A stretch of 64,000 nucleotides of DNA from an uncultured Flavobacteriaceae bacterium (GTDB taxonomy: Bacteria; Bacteroidota; Bacteroidia; Flavobacteriales; Flavobacteriaceae), in contig CANLVG010000010.1 in the NCBI GenBank assembly GCA_947494565.1, positions 62,001 to 126,000 of the forward strand, given 5' to 3'. The notes beneath the pieces were generated by a model that worked only from the letters and a program-made list of their open reading frames with translations, was not told the DNA's origin and searched no databases. This document shows, one piece after another, positions 42,330-51,508 of the stretch; the first letter of the stretch is position 1; each line of letters starts with the position of its first letter. The position numbers and the translations under genes are program-made.

Positions 42330-43115
42330 ATGAAAGTTCTAATAGTCGATGATGAAATGCTAGCTCGAAAAAGAATTCGCAAGATCTTTGCGGATAACGA
42401 GGGGATTGAACTCTTTGAGGCAAGTTCGGGCAGCCAGGCCGTTTCCATGATTCAGGCCGAACGGCCTGAAATCGTTTTTTTGGATATTAAGATGACCGAC
42501 TTTTCAGGATTTGAAGTACTCCAAAGGATAGAGCCATCTATAATGCCCCTCACCATATTTGTCACTGCCTATGATGACTATGCCATTGCGGCCTTCGAGA
42601 ACCAGGCGATAGACTATGTCTTAAAACCCTATAAAGAAAAGAGAGTATTGGATGCGCTCGATAGGGCCATAAAAAAAATAGAGACCGCACAAAAAAGTGA
42701 TTCGTACGATGCCATGTATACACGGTTCAATCAACTATTCGACCAGCTGCAAGACCTAAAAAGAAATGCAAAGCCCTTTCTAGAGAAAATTGTGCTCAAA
42801 GTCGGTAGAAAATATGTTTTCGCTTACACCGAAGACATTAAGTATATCACATCTTCGGCCTATTATGCCGAGCTATTCATGGCTGATGGTAAAAAATACA
42901 TCTATCGGACCTCCATGACCGCATTGATGGAACGACTCGACCCCGATAGCTTTATCAGACTAAACCGTTCAACCATTGTTCAGATTAAATGTATAGCGGA
43001 AGTAATTAGCGAAGGATATGGAGACTACTGCGTAGTCATGGTGGATGGTCAGAAATTCAATGTCTCCAAAAGTTATAAAACCACCTTTAAAAAGCAATTG
43101 ACCCTTGGAAAATAA
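42330..43115 (+). CDS. LytTR-family response regulator
   Basis: A 261-residue response regulator: receiver domain with DD at 7-8, phospho-acceptor Asp52 (VFLDIKMTDFSG), the Thr/Lys switch residues (FVTAYDD, VLKPYKEK), a charged linker, and a LytTR DNA-binding domain (about 160-260: EKIVLKVGRKYVFAYTEDIK, RLNRSTIVQIKCIAEVI). The kinase gene begins one base after its stop codon. A CCAAA/TTTGG dyad lies upstream at 42242-42262. Targets unknown. Confidence 0.93.
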   Translation: MKVLIVDDEMLARKRIRKIFADNEGIELFEASSGSQAVSMIQAERPEIVFLDIKMTDFSGFEVLQRIEPSIMPLTIFVTAYDDYAIAAFENQAIDYVLKPYKEKRVLDALDRAIKKIETAQKSDSYDAMYTRFNQLFDQLQDLKRNAKPFLEKIVLKVGRKYVFAYTEDIKYITSSAYYAELFMADGKKYIYRTSMTALMERLDPDSFIRLNRSTIVQIKCIAEVISEGYGDYCVVMVDGQKFNVSKSYKTTFKKQLTLGK

Positions 43116-43116
43116 C

Positions 43117-44232
43117 ATGAAGGAAAAGCCATATCAATTTCTTGACCCTAAGCTGTTCAGGGTGCTTTTGGTGTATTATTTGGTCGCCTATATCATCGAT
43201 TTTATAGGGACTATCCTCATTTATAATCAGAATGATGAATCCACCGTTATATTAGGCCACCTTGTCCTCCAGTACCTGATCCTTTTTGTTTGCAAGTTGA
43301 CCTATATCGTAGTTTCGCTATGGTTAACACGAAATTCATTTAAGAAAGGAACATTTCGTTTAGGGATTATTCCCATTCATTTGGCACTTGCAGCCCTACT
43401 TTCTTTTTACACTGCTTTTATCGGGATTTTGGTTGATATTGAATTGCTTTCAAGCCCGACAACCTTGACTGCCGAAAGTATTTACATACGTGGCTTAGGC
43501 GGGTTGAGTTTTAATTTCTTTATGTACTTTTCCATGATAGCTATCGTTTACGCCTATAACTATTTTCAGCGCAAAAAGACCGATGATTTAAGAACGTCAA
43601 CGTTGAAAGCAGAGCTTCTTGACGCCAAAATTCGAGCGTTACAGGCGCAGTTAAATCCGCATTTCCTTTTCAATTCCCTCAATGACATTTCATCACTGGT
43701 TGATGAGAACACAATCAAAGCACAGAATGCCATAGCCGACCTAAGCCAGCTACTGAGAAAAACATTGCATTTGAAGGATTCGAAATTAGTAACGTTGAAA
43801 GATGAGCTTCTTCTTTTAGATACTTATGCGAAAATGGAGAAATTGAGATATGATGATAAATGGGAGCTGATCAAATCAATTCCGCAAGAATTAAACGGCT
43901 GTCTAGTACCCCCTCTTCTTTTCCAACCTTTTTTGGAAAATACGATAAAACATGGTTTTTCAGAACAACATCAAAAGATTAGGGCCGTGTTATCTATACA
44001 GGAAAACAATGAGTATCTCGAAATAATGATCATCAACAATGGAATAGCCTTACCATCCGAATCACCCATCTTAGGGAATGGAATTGGTAATATCTTAGAG
44101 CGATTGGATTCTTTATTTCACGGGGATTTTGAATTTGATATCGGCAACGAGCATGTGAATAATGAACATTTTCATGGTCCTGTTGTTCGCATTCAGATTT
44201 TATTGCCTCTTTTAAAAAAGAACATGAATTGA
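43117..44232 (+). CDS. LytS-like sensor histidine kinase
   Basis: A 371-residue kinase with four N-terminal membrane helices (about 15-150), then a His_kinase (LytS) domain with the phospho-acceptor block ALQAQLNPHFLFNSLNDISS and an ATPase domain (VPPLLFQPFLENTIKHGFSE, NGIGNILERLDSLF). I start at ATG 43117, one base after the regulator's stop (TAACATG); the frame's earlier TTG at 43105 would overlap the regulator. There is no large extracytoplasmic sensor, so the signal is probably sensed within the membrane. Confidence 0.92.
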   Translation: MKEKPYQFLDPKLFRVLLVYYLVAYIIDFIGTILIYNQNDESTVILGHLVLQYLILFVCKLTYIVVSLWLTRNSFKKGTFRLGIIPIHLALAALLSFYTAFIGILVDIELLSSPTTLTAESIYIRGLGGLSFNFFMYFSMIAIVYAYNYFQRKKTDDLRTSTLKAELLDAKIRALQAQLNPHFLFNSLNDISSLVDENTIKAQNAIADLSQLLRKTLHLKDSKLVTLKDELLLLDTYAKMEKLRYDDKWELIKSIPQELNGCLVPPLLFQPFLENTIKHGFSEQHQKIRAVLSIQENNEYLEIMIINNGIALPSESPILGNGIGNILERLDSLFHGDFEFDIGNEHVNNEHFHGPVVRIQILLPLLKKNMN

Positions 44233-44391
44233 AAAGAGGTCAACGTCATTCCTAAATTGCCTTGAGAATAGTTCCGTACGATAAATACTTCTAAAAAAAG
44301 ATAGCGGTATGGGAGTTTCCAAAATAGCATGTATTACTGGTAATCCCATAATCAGGATTCATGAAATGTACTATGGGGCTGTACAATGCTC

Positions 44392-45453
44392 CTATCTACC
44401 ATTAGCACGTTGTTTATACTCATTTGGCGTAACCCCTTCTATGTCCTTAAATACCCTAAAGAAGGTCGACCTCGATTTAAATCCACATTCCTTCGCAAGA
44501 CCGACCAAATCATAGTGGGCAAATTGTTTGTTTTTAAGAAGAGACTTAAACTCGTTGACCCTTAACCTATTGACATAATCTTTAAAGAGCCCTTTCTCCG
44601 TTATTTTAAAATAATCGATGAGTTCACGAATAGGTACCTGAAATGTGGCTGCACAGGAACCAATACTCAGATCGGTTTTCGTATAGATTTTTTCCCGCTC
44701 AAAATAACGTTCCATTAAGCTATCCAGTTTGTTCTTGTTTTTGAGCGTGTTTACATGTAGAGCGACATCCCTGGGAAGAAACAGACGTTTAAAGAAGGTC
44801 AATTCGCTTAGCCCATAAACAAGAAGGAAATATGCCAAAAGGTATAGGTAACCATATATCCCAGTTGAAATCTTAGAAGCCATAAGAACAAGAACGGAAG
44901 TATTTGAAAGCTCGAATTGCGCCATTAAGTTTCGGATGATATCCCAGAGGGGTATTTGCAATAGGAAAAAATAAAGTGAGTAAAACAAAATCATCACTTT
45001 TTTATAGGCCTTCGGGAGTACTCTTTTTTGTGTTTCCTTGACTAATTCCTGCCAGGTCAAAAAGAAATACGATAGAAAAATGACAAAAACACTGCCCGAA
45101 AACAAATGGGTCACCGCGTAATTTGTACCCGGAATCTTCTCAATCAAAAAAAAGCGAACCGTCAAAAGGGTAATATAGTATACTGCAGGTACCAGTGTAA
45201 ACTTAAAGATGGTCTTAAGCTCTAATTTCTCTCGGAAAGACCTGTAGTAAAACAATACTAAAGGACCTACGAATATGGGCTTCCCCGGCCCTATCAAGAG
45301 GAATAAAAGAAAATGGTCTTGCCAATATCCATAAAACACCTTTTTAAAAAACCATAAACCAAGAATCAGGCATAAAAATGCAAGAATCGTATTGGCCACC
45401 TTCGATCTGTATACAAAATGAAGTATGGCCACAACGAGGAGTTGCAAACCCAA
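44392..45453 (-). CDS. Membrane-anchored AraC-family regulator
   Basis: A 353-residue protein with six to seven membrane helices in the first 220 residues (LLVVAILHFVYRS, NTILAFLCLILGLWFF, FLLIGPGKPIFVGPLVLFYY and others) and a C-terminal AraC DNA-binding domain (FQVPIRELIDYFKITEKGLF, FAHYDLVGLAKECGFKSRST, FKDIEGVTPNEYKQR). This 7TM-like architecture is common in Bacteroidetes. It is unrelated in its N-terminus to the four stress-island AraC genes. Divergent from the retropepsin-like gene. Confidence 0.9.
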   Translation of the reverse strand: MGLQLLVVAILHFVYRSKVANTILAFLCLILGLWFFKKVFYGYWQDHFLLFLLIGPGKPIFVGPLVLFYYRSFREKLELKTIFKFTLVPAVYYITLLTVRFFLIEKIPGTNYAVTHLFSGSVFVIFLSYFFLTWQELVKETQKRVLPKAYKKVMILFYSLYFFLLQIPLWDIIRNLMAQFELSNTSVLVLMASKISTGIYGYLYLLAYFLLVYGLSELTFFKRLFLPRDVALHVNTLKNKNKLDSLMERYFEREKIYTKTDLSIGSCAATFQVPIRELIDYFKITEKGLFKDYVNRLRVNEFKSLLKNKQFAHYDLVGLAKECGFKSRSTFFRVFKDIEGVTPNEYKQRANGR

Positions 45454-45696
45454 TAAGAACTGAATGCCAAGGCGTAGATTTTCGATAGCTCGACGTACTG
45501 GTTTATAGGTTAAAAGTATTAATATCTGGGTATTTAAAGGGATCGCGCAACACTTTTAGAGGTATTCCCACTCTTTTGAAGTCCCAAAATGAATTTCAGG
45601 ACTTGTTGAACTGGTATGGCAACGGATTTATACCAAAATTCACTCTCCAAAATCGGTCATCCCATAAAACAGGATGGCTCTAAAATACAACGACTC

Positions 45697-46572
45697 ATGC
45701 AGCGAATTATAACACTGATCCTATTGTTGGCATCCTTTCCCTCAATTTCCAATGCACAAGAGTACCCCATTCATATCATGGAGGAGGGGCACATCATCAT
45801 ACAGGTACAACTGACCGATAGCATTACTGGAAATTTTGTTTTGGATACCGGAGCCGGGGTAACCGTCTTATCTGGAAAACTGTTCAACAAGGTATCTTCC
45901 CAAGCCAAAAAGAAGGGCTATTTTACCGGGTTTCGACATGATGGGGATCGCTTGGATGGGGAAGTATACGAAATTCCCGCATTGGCAGTCGGGGCTATTC
46001 AGCAATTCAGACCCGTGGTTGGCATTTATCCACCCTTGGATGCCATGGGCATTGATGGTCTACTTTCGCTAAAATTCTTTGAAGACAAGCCTTTTTCGAT
46101 TGATTTTAAAAATCGAAGTATCGCTTTTATCGACAATGAGCAATCATTGGTCTTGGCAAAAAACAACACTGCATTACCGTTGGAACTTTATCAACATACC
46201 AATGTTATGTTGGACATTTTTATACCAATTACAATAAATGATAGTACAGAGGTCTTGGCGGAATTCGACACTGGAAGTGGTTACGATGCGTATATAGTAC
46301 ATACAGGTTACCTCAACGACCTGAACCTGAATCCGACCGAAGGAAGGCCACAGACCTATGAAACGCAATTGTCTAGGGAAAAACGAGAGGATGTTATCCA
46401 CACCGTGAATTCCATTGCTATAGGCGAAGGTGAAGGAATGGTTAGATTGACCGATGTCGCAGTTATTTTTAGGGAGGGTTTAATATACAATGCACTCGTG
46501 GGTAGTGGGATGTTTAAGAACAAAATCATAACTATCGATATTCCAAACAGAACATTCATTGTGCATCGTTAG
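45697..46572 (+). CDS. Secreted retropepsin-like aspartyl protease
   Basis: A 291-residue protein from ATG 45697, which begins a proper signal peptide (MQRIITLILLLASFPSISNA); the frame's upstream ATG at 45616 would put 27 residues in front of it. Two aspartyl motifs are visible: FVLDTGAGVTVLSG and AEFDTGSGYDAYIV, one per half, so a monomer could form the full active site. Family members (Asp_protease_2/gag-asp) are periplasmic or surface-associated in Bacteroidetes. Substrate unknown. Confidence 0.85.
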   Translation: MQRIITLILLLASFPSISNAQEYPIHIMEEGHIIIQVQLTDSITGNFVLDTGAGVTVLSGKLFNKVSSQAKKKGYFTGFRHDGDRLDGEVYEIPALAVGAIQQFRPVVGIYPPLDAMGIDGLLSLKFFEDKPFSIDFKNRSIAFIDNEQSLVLAKNNTALPLELYQHTNVMLDIFIPITINDSTEVLAEFDTGSGYDAYIVHTGYLNDLNLNPTEGRPQTYETQLSREKREDVIHTVNSIAIGEGEGMVRLTDVAVIFREGLIYNALVGSGMFKNKIITIDIPNRTFIVHR

Positions 46573-46591
46573 GTCGTCTATTTTTCAAATA

Positions 46592-47059
46592 CTACCCTTC
46601 TTCATAAAAGTTTAAAAAAAATCTTTCCTTGGCTTTTGACTTAGCCCCGATTCGTCGATAGAATTTCATGGCCCTGGTATTAAAATCAGGAGTTTGCCAC
46701 TGCATCAAATCACAGCCCAACGCTTGGCCTTCCCCTTGTATTCTTCGTAATAGTTTTTCGCCGAGGCCCAGTCCCCGAGCAAATTCCCTTATGAAAAGGC
46801 AATCCAAGTAGATGTACTCACCGGCATCCCAGGTGGCATACTGTTTCATATAGGTGGCATACCCTATGAGCTGTCCGTCATGCTCCACTACAAGACAATA
46901 TACCTTGGGAGGTTCGGAAAATAAATCCTGAACTAGCCTCGTAGCCTGCCCATTAAATGTATAAACCGCTTTTTCGTAGGTCGCATGCAAGTGGCATAAC
47001 TTGATGATCCCCGGTACATCTTCGGGTCTTGCAAATCGTATGTTTCCCTGAATTTTCAT
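46592..47059 (-). CDS. GNAT-family N-acetyltransferase
   Basis: A 155-residue GNAT protein: start FARPEDVPGIIKLCHLHATY, core strand LVVEHDGQLIGYATY, acetyl-CoA loop CLFIREFARGLGLGEKLLRR and the motif-B end MQWQTPDFNTRAMKFYRRIG. The amino-group acceptor cannot be told from sequence; the pattern recalls spermidine/amino-acid acetyltransferases. It begins 4 nt after the DUF5916 stop codon, so translation may be coupled. Confidence 0.9.
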   Translation of the reverse strand: MKIQGNIRFARPEDVPGIIKLCHLHATYEKAVYTFNGQATRLVQDLFSEPPKVYCLVVEHDGQLIGYATYMKQYATWDAGEYIYLDCLFIREFARGLGLGEKLLRRIQGEGQALGCDLMQWQTPDFNTRAMKFYRRIGAKSKAKERFFLNFYEEG

Positions 47060-47063
47060 CGTT

Positions 47064-49697
47064 CTATTTTAAAAATCTATACGTCAACTTGACCAAGAAT
47101 ATATTCGTAATATCCTTGATATTGGCTTGCAACCCTTGTGTTAGCCCTTGATCTAAGCCTCCAAAATTCGAGGCATTCTGGCTCCATACCAAATAGAGTT
47201 CCGAACCGGGTACATACTCCCAGCGTAAAACCATATTCGAACGCCATTGTACAAAAGAAAAATCAGGGTCAGCAAAGGAATAATCTACGGTACCGTCCAT
47301 ATTTTCGTCAACTTGAAAACCTAGGTCCGTCATTGAAAGTCGGTCATCTGACAATGAGGTCAAACGCCTATCAAAATCCGATGCCAATGGATCGTTCACA
47401 ATACCGAATCCGTCGAATACTCCTTTAGAAATAAAAGGTTGTCCCCAATACTGTACACTTAAGGTTGGCGTTAAAATGTAGTCTATGCGTAACGGAATAC
47501 TGAGGGTCTGTTGTTCGATAGCGCCTAACACATATCTTGATTCTTCATTGAAAAAGGCCCTTGTAACGTACTGCAGGCTATCATTGGTCTTGGTATATGA
47601 CGGTGCCAAGGACACTGTTACCGAATTGATGGGCTGATAGGTAATAGAACCACTGAAAGTCAAACGATCCAATACATTCTCGACTGCAAATTGATTGGAC
47701 AAGGTTAGACTAAACCGTAATTTTTTACGACTGTCCGAGGTTAGTGTTCCCCCAAAAGTAAACTCCTCTGGTTGCCGAAACCTAGGGCCGCCACGCAATA
47801 AAAAATTATTAAAATTTATGGGCTTGTAATCAGCGAATAGATTGATCCAGGTGTTATCCTTGAGGTTTAGCCAAGTATTCACATTCAATAAGAGTTCGTT
47901 GAAATTTCCCCCAAAGTCGAAGGCCGCAAATTGACTGTAATTCACAAGCCAGCTCCGCATCGATCGAAGAGGCTTCGTGGTTCGATATCCCAACCATCCA
48001 TAGTACCGTAGGTCATCCGCTCTTAACTGAAAACCTATGTCGTTCAGCTCTAGTTCAGGGGAACGCCAGGTTACACCACTTTGAAAGCGCCAGTTTCCGG
48101 CTCCTTTACCTATCTGCAGATTACCCCCGGTGCCGGTCAGCACTGTCGCGTCGGCATCTACAGTAATGTGATCCGCATCTTCCCTTTGGAATAGATGGGT
48201 GATGGACTGTTGGGTCTGGGTTATGGCATTTTGGGAACCCATGACCTTGCTAAAGATGAGATTACCTTTAAAATAATAGCTTCGGTTTTTCCAGTTATGG
48301 GTTATATCAAGACCTCCTGTGTACGCCGATTTATGAAGAAAATCGAGATTATCGGTCAAACTTCGATTGGTTGCTGTAAAAATTCCGCCGATAAAAGTGT
48401 TGTTATTATTGAAGTCTTTCTGTACTCGGGTCACCAAGTAGTTCGTAAGCGGCTCAACGGCCTCCTTTCTTTCCGTAGTACCATCGGAAATTGTAGCCGT
48501 CTCTTCGGAAGTAGCTGCCTCAAGAACTCCTATCGACCATCCATCCCTTGTCTTTCCACTGAATTTCGCCGCACCCAGAATCGTTGAAATATTGGGTTGA
48601 TCACTAAACTCGTTCTCTGTTAAACTCGGAAACCCTTGCGGAGCCCTTCCGATACGTCTTGAGTAGAACAAGTTATCAAAACCAAAGGTGCGCCCGGCGT
48701 TTACAGAACTTGAAAAGGCAAAGTCGAAAATATTCTTGTTTTCAATAAAAAAAGGTCTTCTTTCTTGAAAGAAAATTTGAAAACCATCCAAGGCGATGGC
48801 AGATGGATCGGCCTCTACCTGCCCGAAATCAGGATTTATCGAAAAATCGAGTGTTAAGTCGTTAGTGACTCCCAATTTACCATCAAGACCGGCATTAAGT
48901 TTGGTCGTACTATTCTTGATCAAAGGATTACTACTTTCCATACCCAATTCATTTTGTGAGATTACAGCATAAGGCTGTATTTCCAATTGACGTTGTGGCT
49001 TCAAATTTTTCAATCCATGCAACTCTCCAAAACTACTTACCCATCCTGGAGCATTCAAGGGAGACCTTTGCCAAACGGAACGCTCTTCCTTTCTGAAAAA
49101 CCGTCGTGTCGATTGAATTCCCCATAGCTGTTCCTCCGCCTTCCCAAAACGTATTTGACTGAGGGGTATTCGAATTTCAGCTGTCCAGCCTTCCTCATCG
49201 ATGTTGGTTTTGGCATACCATATCGGATTCCATGTATTATCCCAACTTTGTCCGTCATTGGTGATGTACTCCTCCCCCTGAACTCCTGATACGGAAATCG
49301 TAAAAGAATACGCAGTACGCAAATCACCAAGGCTGCCCACATTAAGTTCTACCCAGTCGCCATCAAAACCGTCTCGTCTAGAAAGCCGACTCACTATCTT
49401 TTCCGGTTCGTTGTCATAACATCTAAAGGCAACGAACAAGCTCTTATCGTCATATAAAATCTTGAGTTTCGTCGGATACGAGGGTTCAGTATTTTCATCA
49501 GGACTCCATTCCACATAGTTGCCGCTCCAATCCACTAAATCCCAACTAGGATCATCAATACGACCATCTATTTTGGGAGGAATAGCATCACCCAAATAAG
49601 AGGTCGTATAAATGCGTTTCGGAATGCTATCCTGAGCAAGTCCGCTCTCTAAAAATAGGCATGAGAATGTCAGGGCAAAAAATAGTGTTTTTTGCAT
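47064..49697 (-). CDS. DUF5916 outer-membrane protein with CBM9-like domain
   Basis: An 877-residue exported protein (signal peptide 1-21). Residues about 30-230 form a CBM9-like domain (IDGRIDDPSWDLVDWSGNYV, LFVAFRCYDNEPEKIVSRLS, EGWTAEIRIPLSQIRFG). The rest is the DUF5916 beta-strand-rich region, beginning FSINPDFGQVEADPSAI and ERRPFFIENKNIF, ending with an aromatic strand (IFLVKLTYRFLK) typical of an outer-membrane barrel. The function is unknown; some members lie near peptidase or polysaccharide genes. Here it heads a two-gene unit with GNAT. Confidence 0.88.
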   Translation of the reverse strand: MQKTLFFALTFSCLFLESGLAQDSIPKRIYTTSYLGDAIPPKIDGRIDDPSWDLVDWSGNYVEWSPDENTEPSYPTKLKILYDDKSLFVAFRCYDNEPEKIVSRLSRRDGFDGDWVELNVGSLGDLRTAYSFTISVSGVQGEEYITNDGQSWDNTWNPIWYAKTNIDEEGWTAEIRIPLSQIRFGKAEEQLWGIQSTRRFFRKEERSVWQRSPLNAPGWVSSFGELHGLKNLKPQRQLEIQPYAVISQNELGMESSNPLIKNSTTKLNAGLDGKLGVTNDLTLDFSINPDFGQVEADPSAIALDGFQIFFQERRPFFIENKNIFDFAFSSSVNAGRTFGFDNLFYSRRIGRAPQGFPSLTENEFSDQPNISTILGAAKFSGKTRDGWSIGVLEAATSEETATISDGTTERKEAVEPLTNYLVTRVQKDFNNNNTFIGGIFTATNRSLTDNLDFLHKSAYTGGLDITHNWKNRSYYFKGNLIFSKVMGSQNAITQTQQSITHLFQREDADHITVDADATVLTGTGGNLQIGKGAGNWRFQSGVTWRSPELELNDIGFQLRADDLRYYGWLGYRTTKPLRSMRSWLVNYSQFAAFDFGGNFNELLLNVNTWLNLKDNTWINLFADYKPINFNNFLLRGGPRFRQPEEFTFGGTLTSDSRKKLRFSLTLSNQFAVENVLDRLTFSGSITYQPINSVTVSLAPSYTKTNDSLQYVTRAFFNEESRYVLGAIEQQTLSIPLRIDYILTPTLSVQYWGQPFISKGVFDGFGIVNDPLASDFDRRLTSLSDDRLSMTDLGFQVDENMDGTVDYSFADPDFSFVQWRSNMVLRWEYVPGSELYLVWSQNASNFGGLDQGLTQGLQANIKDITNIFLVKLTYRFLK

Positions 49698-49752
49698 AAC
49701 TAATTGATTTTAATTTATTTACATTGATTTTAGTTCAATCTAACCAAGTCTT

Positions 49753-50130
49753 TTAGCCATCATTCTTAGTTCGATTTGCTCCCAGTTTTCTGTAGGCATT
49801 TTTCACATGGATGAACTCCTTACTAAATTCAAAGTAGTCGCATCCACGTATTTGCTGTAAATCGGTTGTCGTATACTCCCATTCCCAGAATCCGAATTCA
49901 CCATGGATATGAATCTGAGATACTTTCGAAGCGATGGTATTGTCCATTGCGATCATTCGTTCAATTGCGCGTTGTACTTCGGCTTTTCCTTGAAATTTCT
50001 TCTTTTCATCAACAATCGAAGGACAATAGACACAGTCTTCAGTAAAAAAATCCATTATTTGCTCAATACTCTTTTCCGACCAGGCCTTTGCAAAATTGAG
50101 CAACCGTTCTTTCGTCATACTTTTTTCCAT
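49753..50130 (-). CDS. SnoaL/NTF2-like protein
   Basis: A 125-residue protein of the SnoaL-like cone fold: LLNFAKAWSEKSIEQIMDFF, TEDCVYCPSIVDEKKKFQGK, AEVQRAIERM, and the closing strands EWEYTTTDLQQIRGCDYFEF. A second possible start is ATG 50118 (MTKERLL). It overlaps the preceding 158-residue gene by 16 nt and is last in the DinB operon. Such domains serve as small-molecule binding proteins or isomerases; the ligand is unknown. Confidence 0.8.
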   Translation of the reverse strand: MEKSMTKERLLNFAKAWSEKSIEQIMDFFTEDCVYCPSIVDEKKKFQGKAEVQRAIERMIAMDNTIASKVSQIHIHGEFGFWEWEYTTTDLQQIRGCDYFEFSKEFIHVKNAYRKLGANRTKNDG

Positions 50131-50591
50131 AGTGTATCTTTAGTGTACGCCAAATAATCAGGATCATTGGCTTTAGATAAGATATGATTGATCCAAGAGG
50201 CCCGTTCGTGTGCAAAAACCTCCAATTCCCAAACGCAGAGCAATGAATTTGTGTTATACGGTGAATCCGTAATTCGCTTGGGCGTTTCATAATTAGAGAA
50301 CAGCACCTTGGTCTCGATCATTTCTCCACCGGTCCACCAGTTTAACAGAATCCAAACCCCTTCCCTTGCTTCATGAACTATTAAGAAAGCTTGCTTATAG
50401 GTAGGAAGTTTGGCGTTTTCTATTTGACCGACCCAAACCGGTACATGACGTTTGATATTTTGAAGAATATGATCTGAAGCAAATACTTCTTGATTTGTTA
50501 TGGTATACACTTTAATATTCCATCCATTGCAATACAGGGTTTCCTTGAACATGATGGACCGCGGTTGATATTGTTCAAAAACAGCGCTCAT
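50115..50591 (-). CDS. Hypothetical protein of the DinB operon
   Basis: A 158-residue soluble protein without a signal peptide. Visible features are an Arg-Ser-rich start, KETLYCNGWNIKVYTITN, the tryptophan-rich strand WILLNWWTGGEMIETKV, and a helical end (VWELEVFAHERASWINHILS). I recognise the pattern from flavobacterial hypothetical proteins but know no function. It overlaps DUF1272 by 4 nt (ATGA) and the SnoaL-like gene by 16 nt, so the genes are translated as a tight set. Confidence 0.7.
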   Translation of the reverse strand: MSAVFEQYQPRSIMFKETLYCNGWNIKVYTITNQEVFASDHILQNIKRHVPVWVGQIENAKLPTYKQAFLIVHEAREGVWILLNWWTGGEMIETKVLFSNYETPKRITDSPYNTNSLLCVWELEVFAHERASWINHILSKANDPDYLAYTKDTLWKKV

Positions 50592-50875
50592 CGTATTTCA
50601 GGTTTTAGGTTTGCATACTCGTCTTTCATCTTCTGAATCACGGTAGTGTCTTTCGGTTGATACACCCGTTTTTGCGAAACGGGATACTTGACTACCATAA
50701 CGCCCGGCCGAATAGGTCGAGGGTGAAAATTTCCTCCACAGCTCGGGCATACATCTTCAAACAAGGTCACACAGTCTTTGCAGTAGGTACATTCAAAAGA
50801 GCAGATCATTGCTTCAGTACTTGTATTCGGCAATGATGTACCACATTGTTCGCAGTTGGGCCTGATCGCTAACAT
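50588..50875 (-). CDS. DUF1272 zinc-ribbon-like protein
   Basis: About 95 residues from ATG 50875 (MLAIRPNCEQCGTSLP). Four CxxC-like pairs are visible: CEQC, the CSFEC/TYCKDC set and CPSCGG, enough to bind one or two zinc ions, as in the DUF1272 family. The last third (YPVSQKRVYQPKDTTVIQKM) extends beyond the compact domain. The frame continues 12 codons upstream, overlapping DinB, but the chosen start gives the family's normal N-terminus. Function unknown. Confidence 0.85.
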   Translation of the reverse strand: MLAIRPNCEQCGTSLPNTSTEAMICSFECTYCKDCVTLFEDVCPSCGGNFHPRPIRPGVMVVKYPVSQKRVYQPKDTTVIQKMKDEYANLKPEIR

Positions 50876-51393
50876 GACAAGTACTTTTTCATCACTATTT
50901 CCATATGCCATATATCGTGACCTGCTATAGTAAATGCAGCAGCCCTTGCGGACATCTTACTACCATCTGCTATCCCGATATGTTCAAGCTCATCATCCCC
51001 TAAACTGTTGAGTAAGATAATCGAGCTATTGCGAACAGCGGTAAATTCGGCAAGTAGGTCATCCATCGATTTTGACTTTGCCATGGAGGGTTCCATATAA
51101 ATGCTTTGGTCAAAACCTGCCAATGCCGTTTTATCATTCCTAGCGATACGAAAAAGACGGTATTGGAAAATGCGTTCGGTATCGACCAAATGTTGAAGTA
51201 CCTCCTTGCACGTCCATTTCCCAAGGTCATAAGCGTAGTCGTGTTTGTCATGTGGAATACCGTTGAAAAAAGAGACTACGGTTTCCTTGCCCAACTTAAA
51301 ACTATCCCTAAGATGAATCTCATCCGGTAGCTTTTCGATATATCTCAAATAATAAGGGGCGAACTCCGATGGGCGCAAATCTTTCTTTGTCAT
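50869..51393 (-). CDS. DinB-family protein
   Basis: A 174-residue four-helix protein of the DinB/YfiT superfamily, with the metal-ligand histidines in LQHLVDTERIFQYRL and GHDIWHMEIVMKKY near the C-terminus. Family members include metal-dependent thiol transferases and proteins of unknown role. First gene of a four-gene operon (DinB, DUF1272, hypothetical, SnoaL-like). Its promoter has a -7 box TAATTTTG (51417-51410, minus strand), and the inverted repeat at 51436-51495 lies over the expected -33 region. Confidence 0.88.
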   Translation of the reverse strand: MTKKDLRPSEFAPYYLRYIEKLPDEIHLRDSFKLGKETVVSFFNGIPHDKHDYAYDLGKWTCKEVLQHLVDTERIFQYRLFRIARNDKTALAGFDQSIYMEPSMAKSKSMDDLLAEFTAVRNSSIILLNSLGDDELEHIGIADGSKMSARAAAFTIAGHDIWHMEIVMKKYLSC

Positions 51394-51435
51394 TATATTA
51401 GTTTTAAAGCAAAATTAAAACACATATCACGTAAT

Positions 51436-51495
51436 TTAAATTTTAATATTAGGATAAAACAAAAAATAACCTATTTTTATAATATTAAAATTTAA
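51436..51495. promoter_or_regulatory. 16-bp inverted repeat between DinB operon and Lrp gene
   Basis: Perfect arms TTAAATTTTAATATTA (51436-51451) and TAATATTAAAATTTAA (51480-51495) with 28 nt between. The AT-rich dyad at about four helical turns centre to centre fits binding by an Lrp/AsnC octamer. It lies in the divergent promoter region and ends 13 nt before the Lrp start codon, so it probably mediates autoregulation and control of the DinB operon. Confidence 0.65.
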
Positions 51496-51508
51496 TTTCA
51501 TCTTATTT

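Noticed and set aside
44309-44515. 68-codon plus-strand frame at the end of the membrane AraC gene
   Set aside because: Mostly antisense to the AraC coding region and without protein features.
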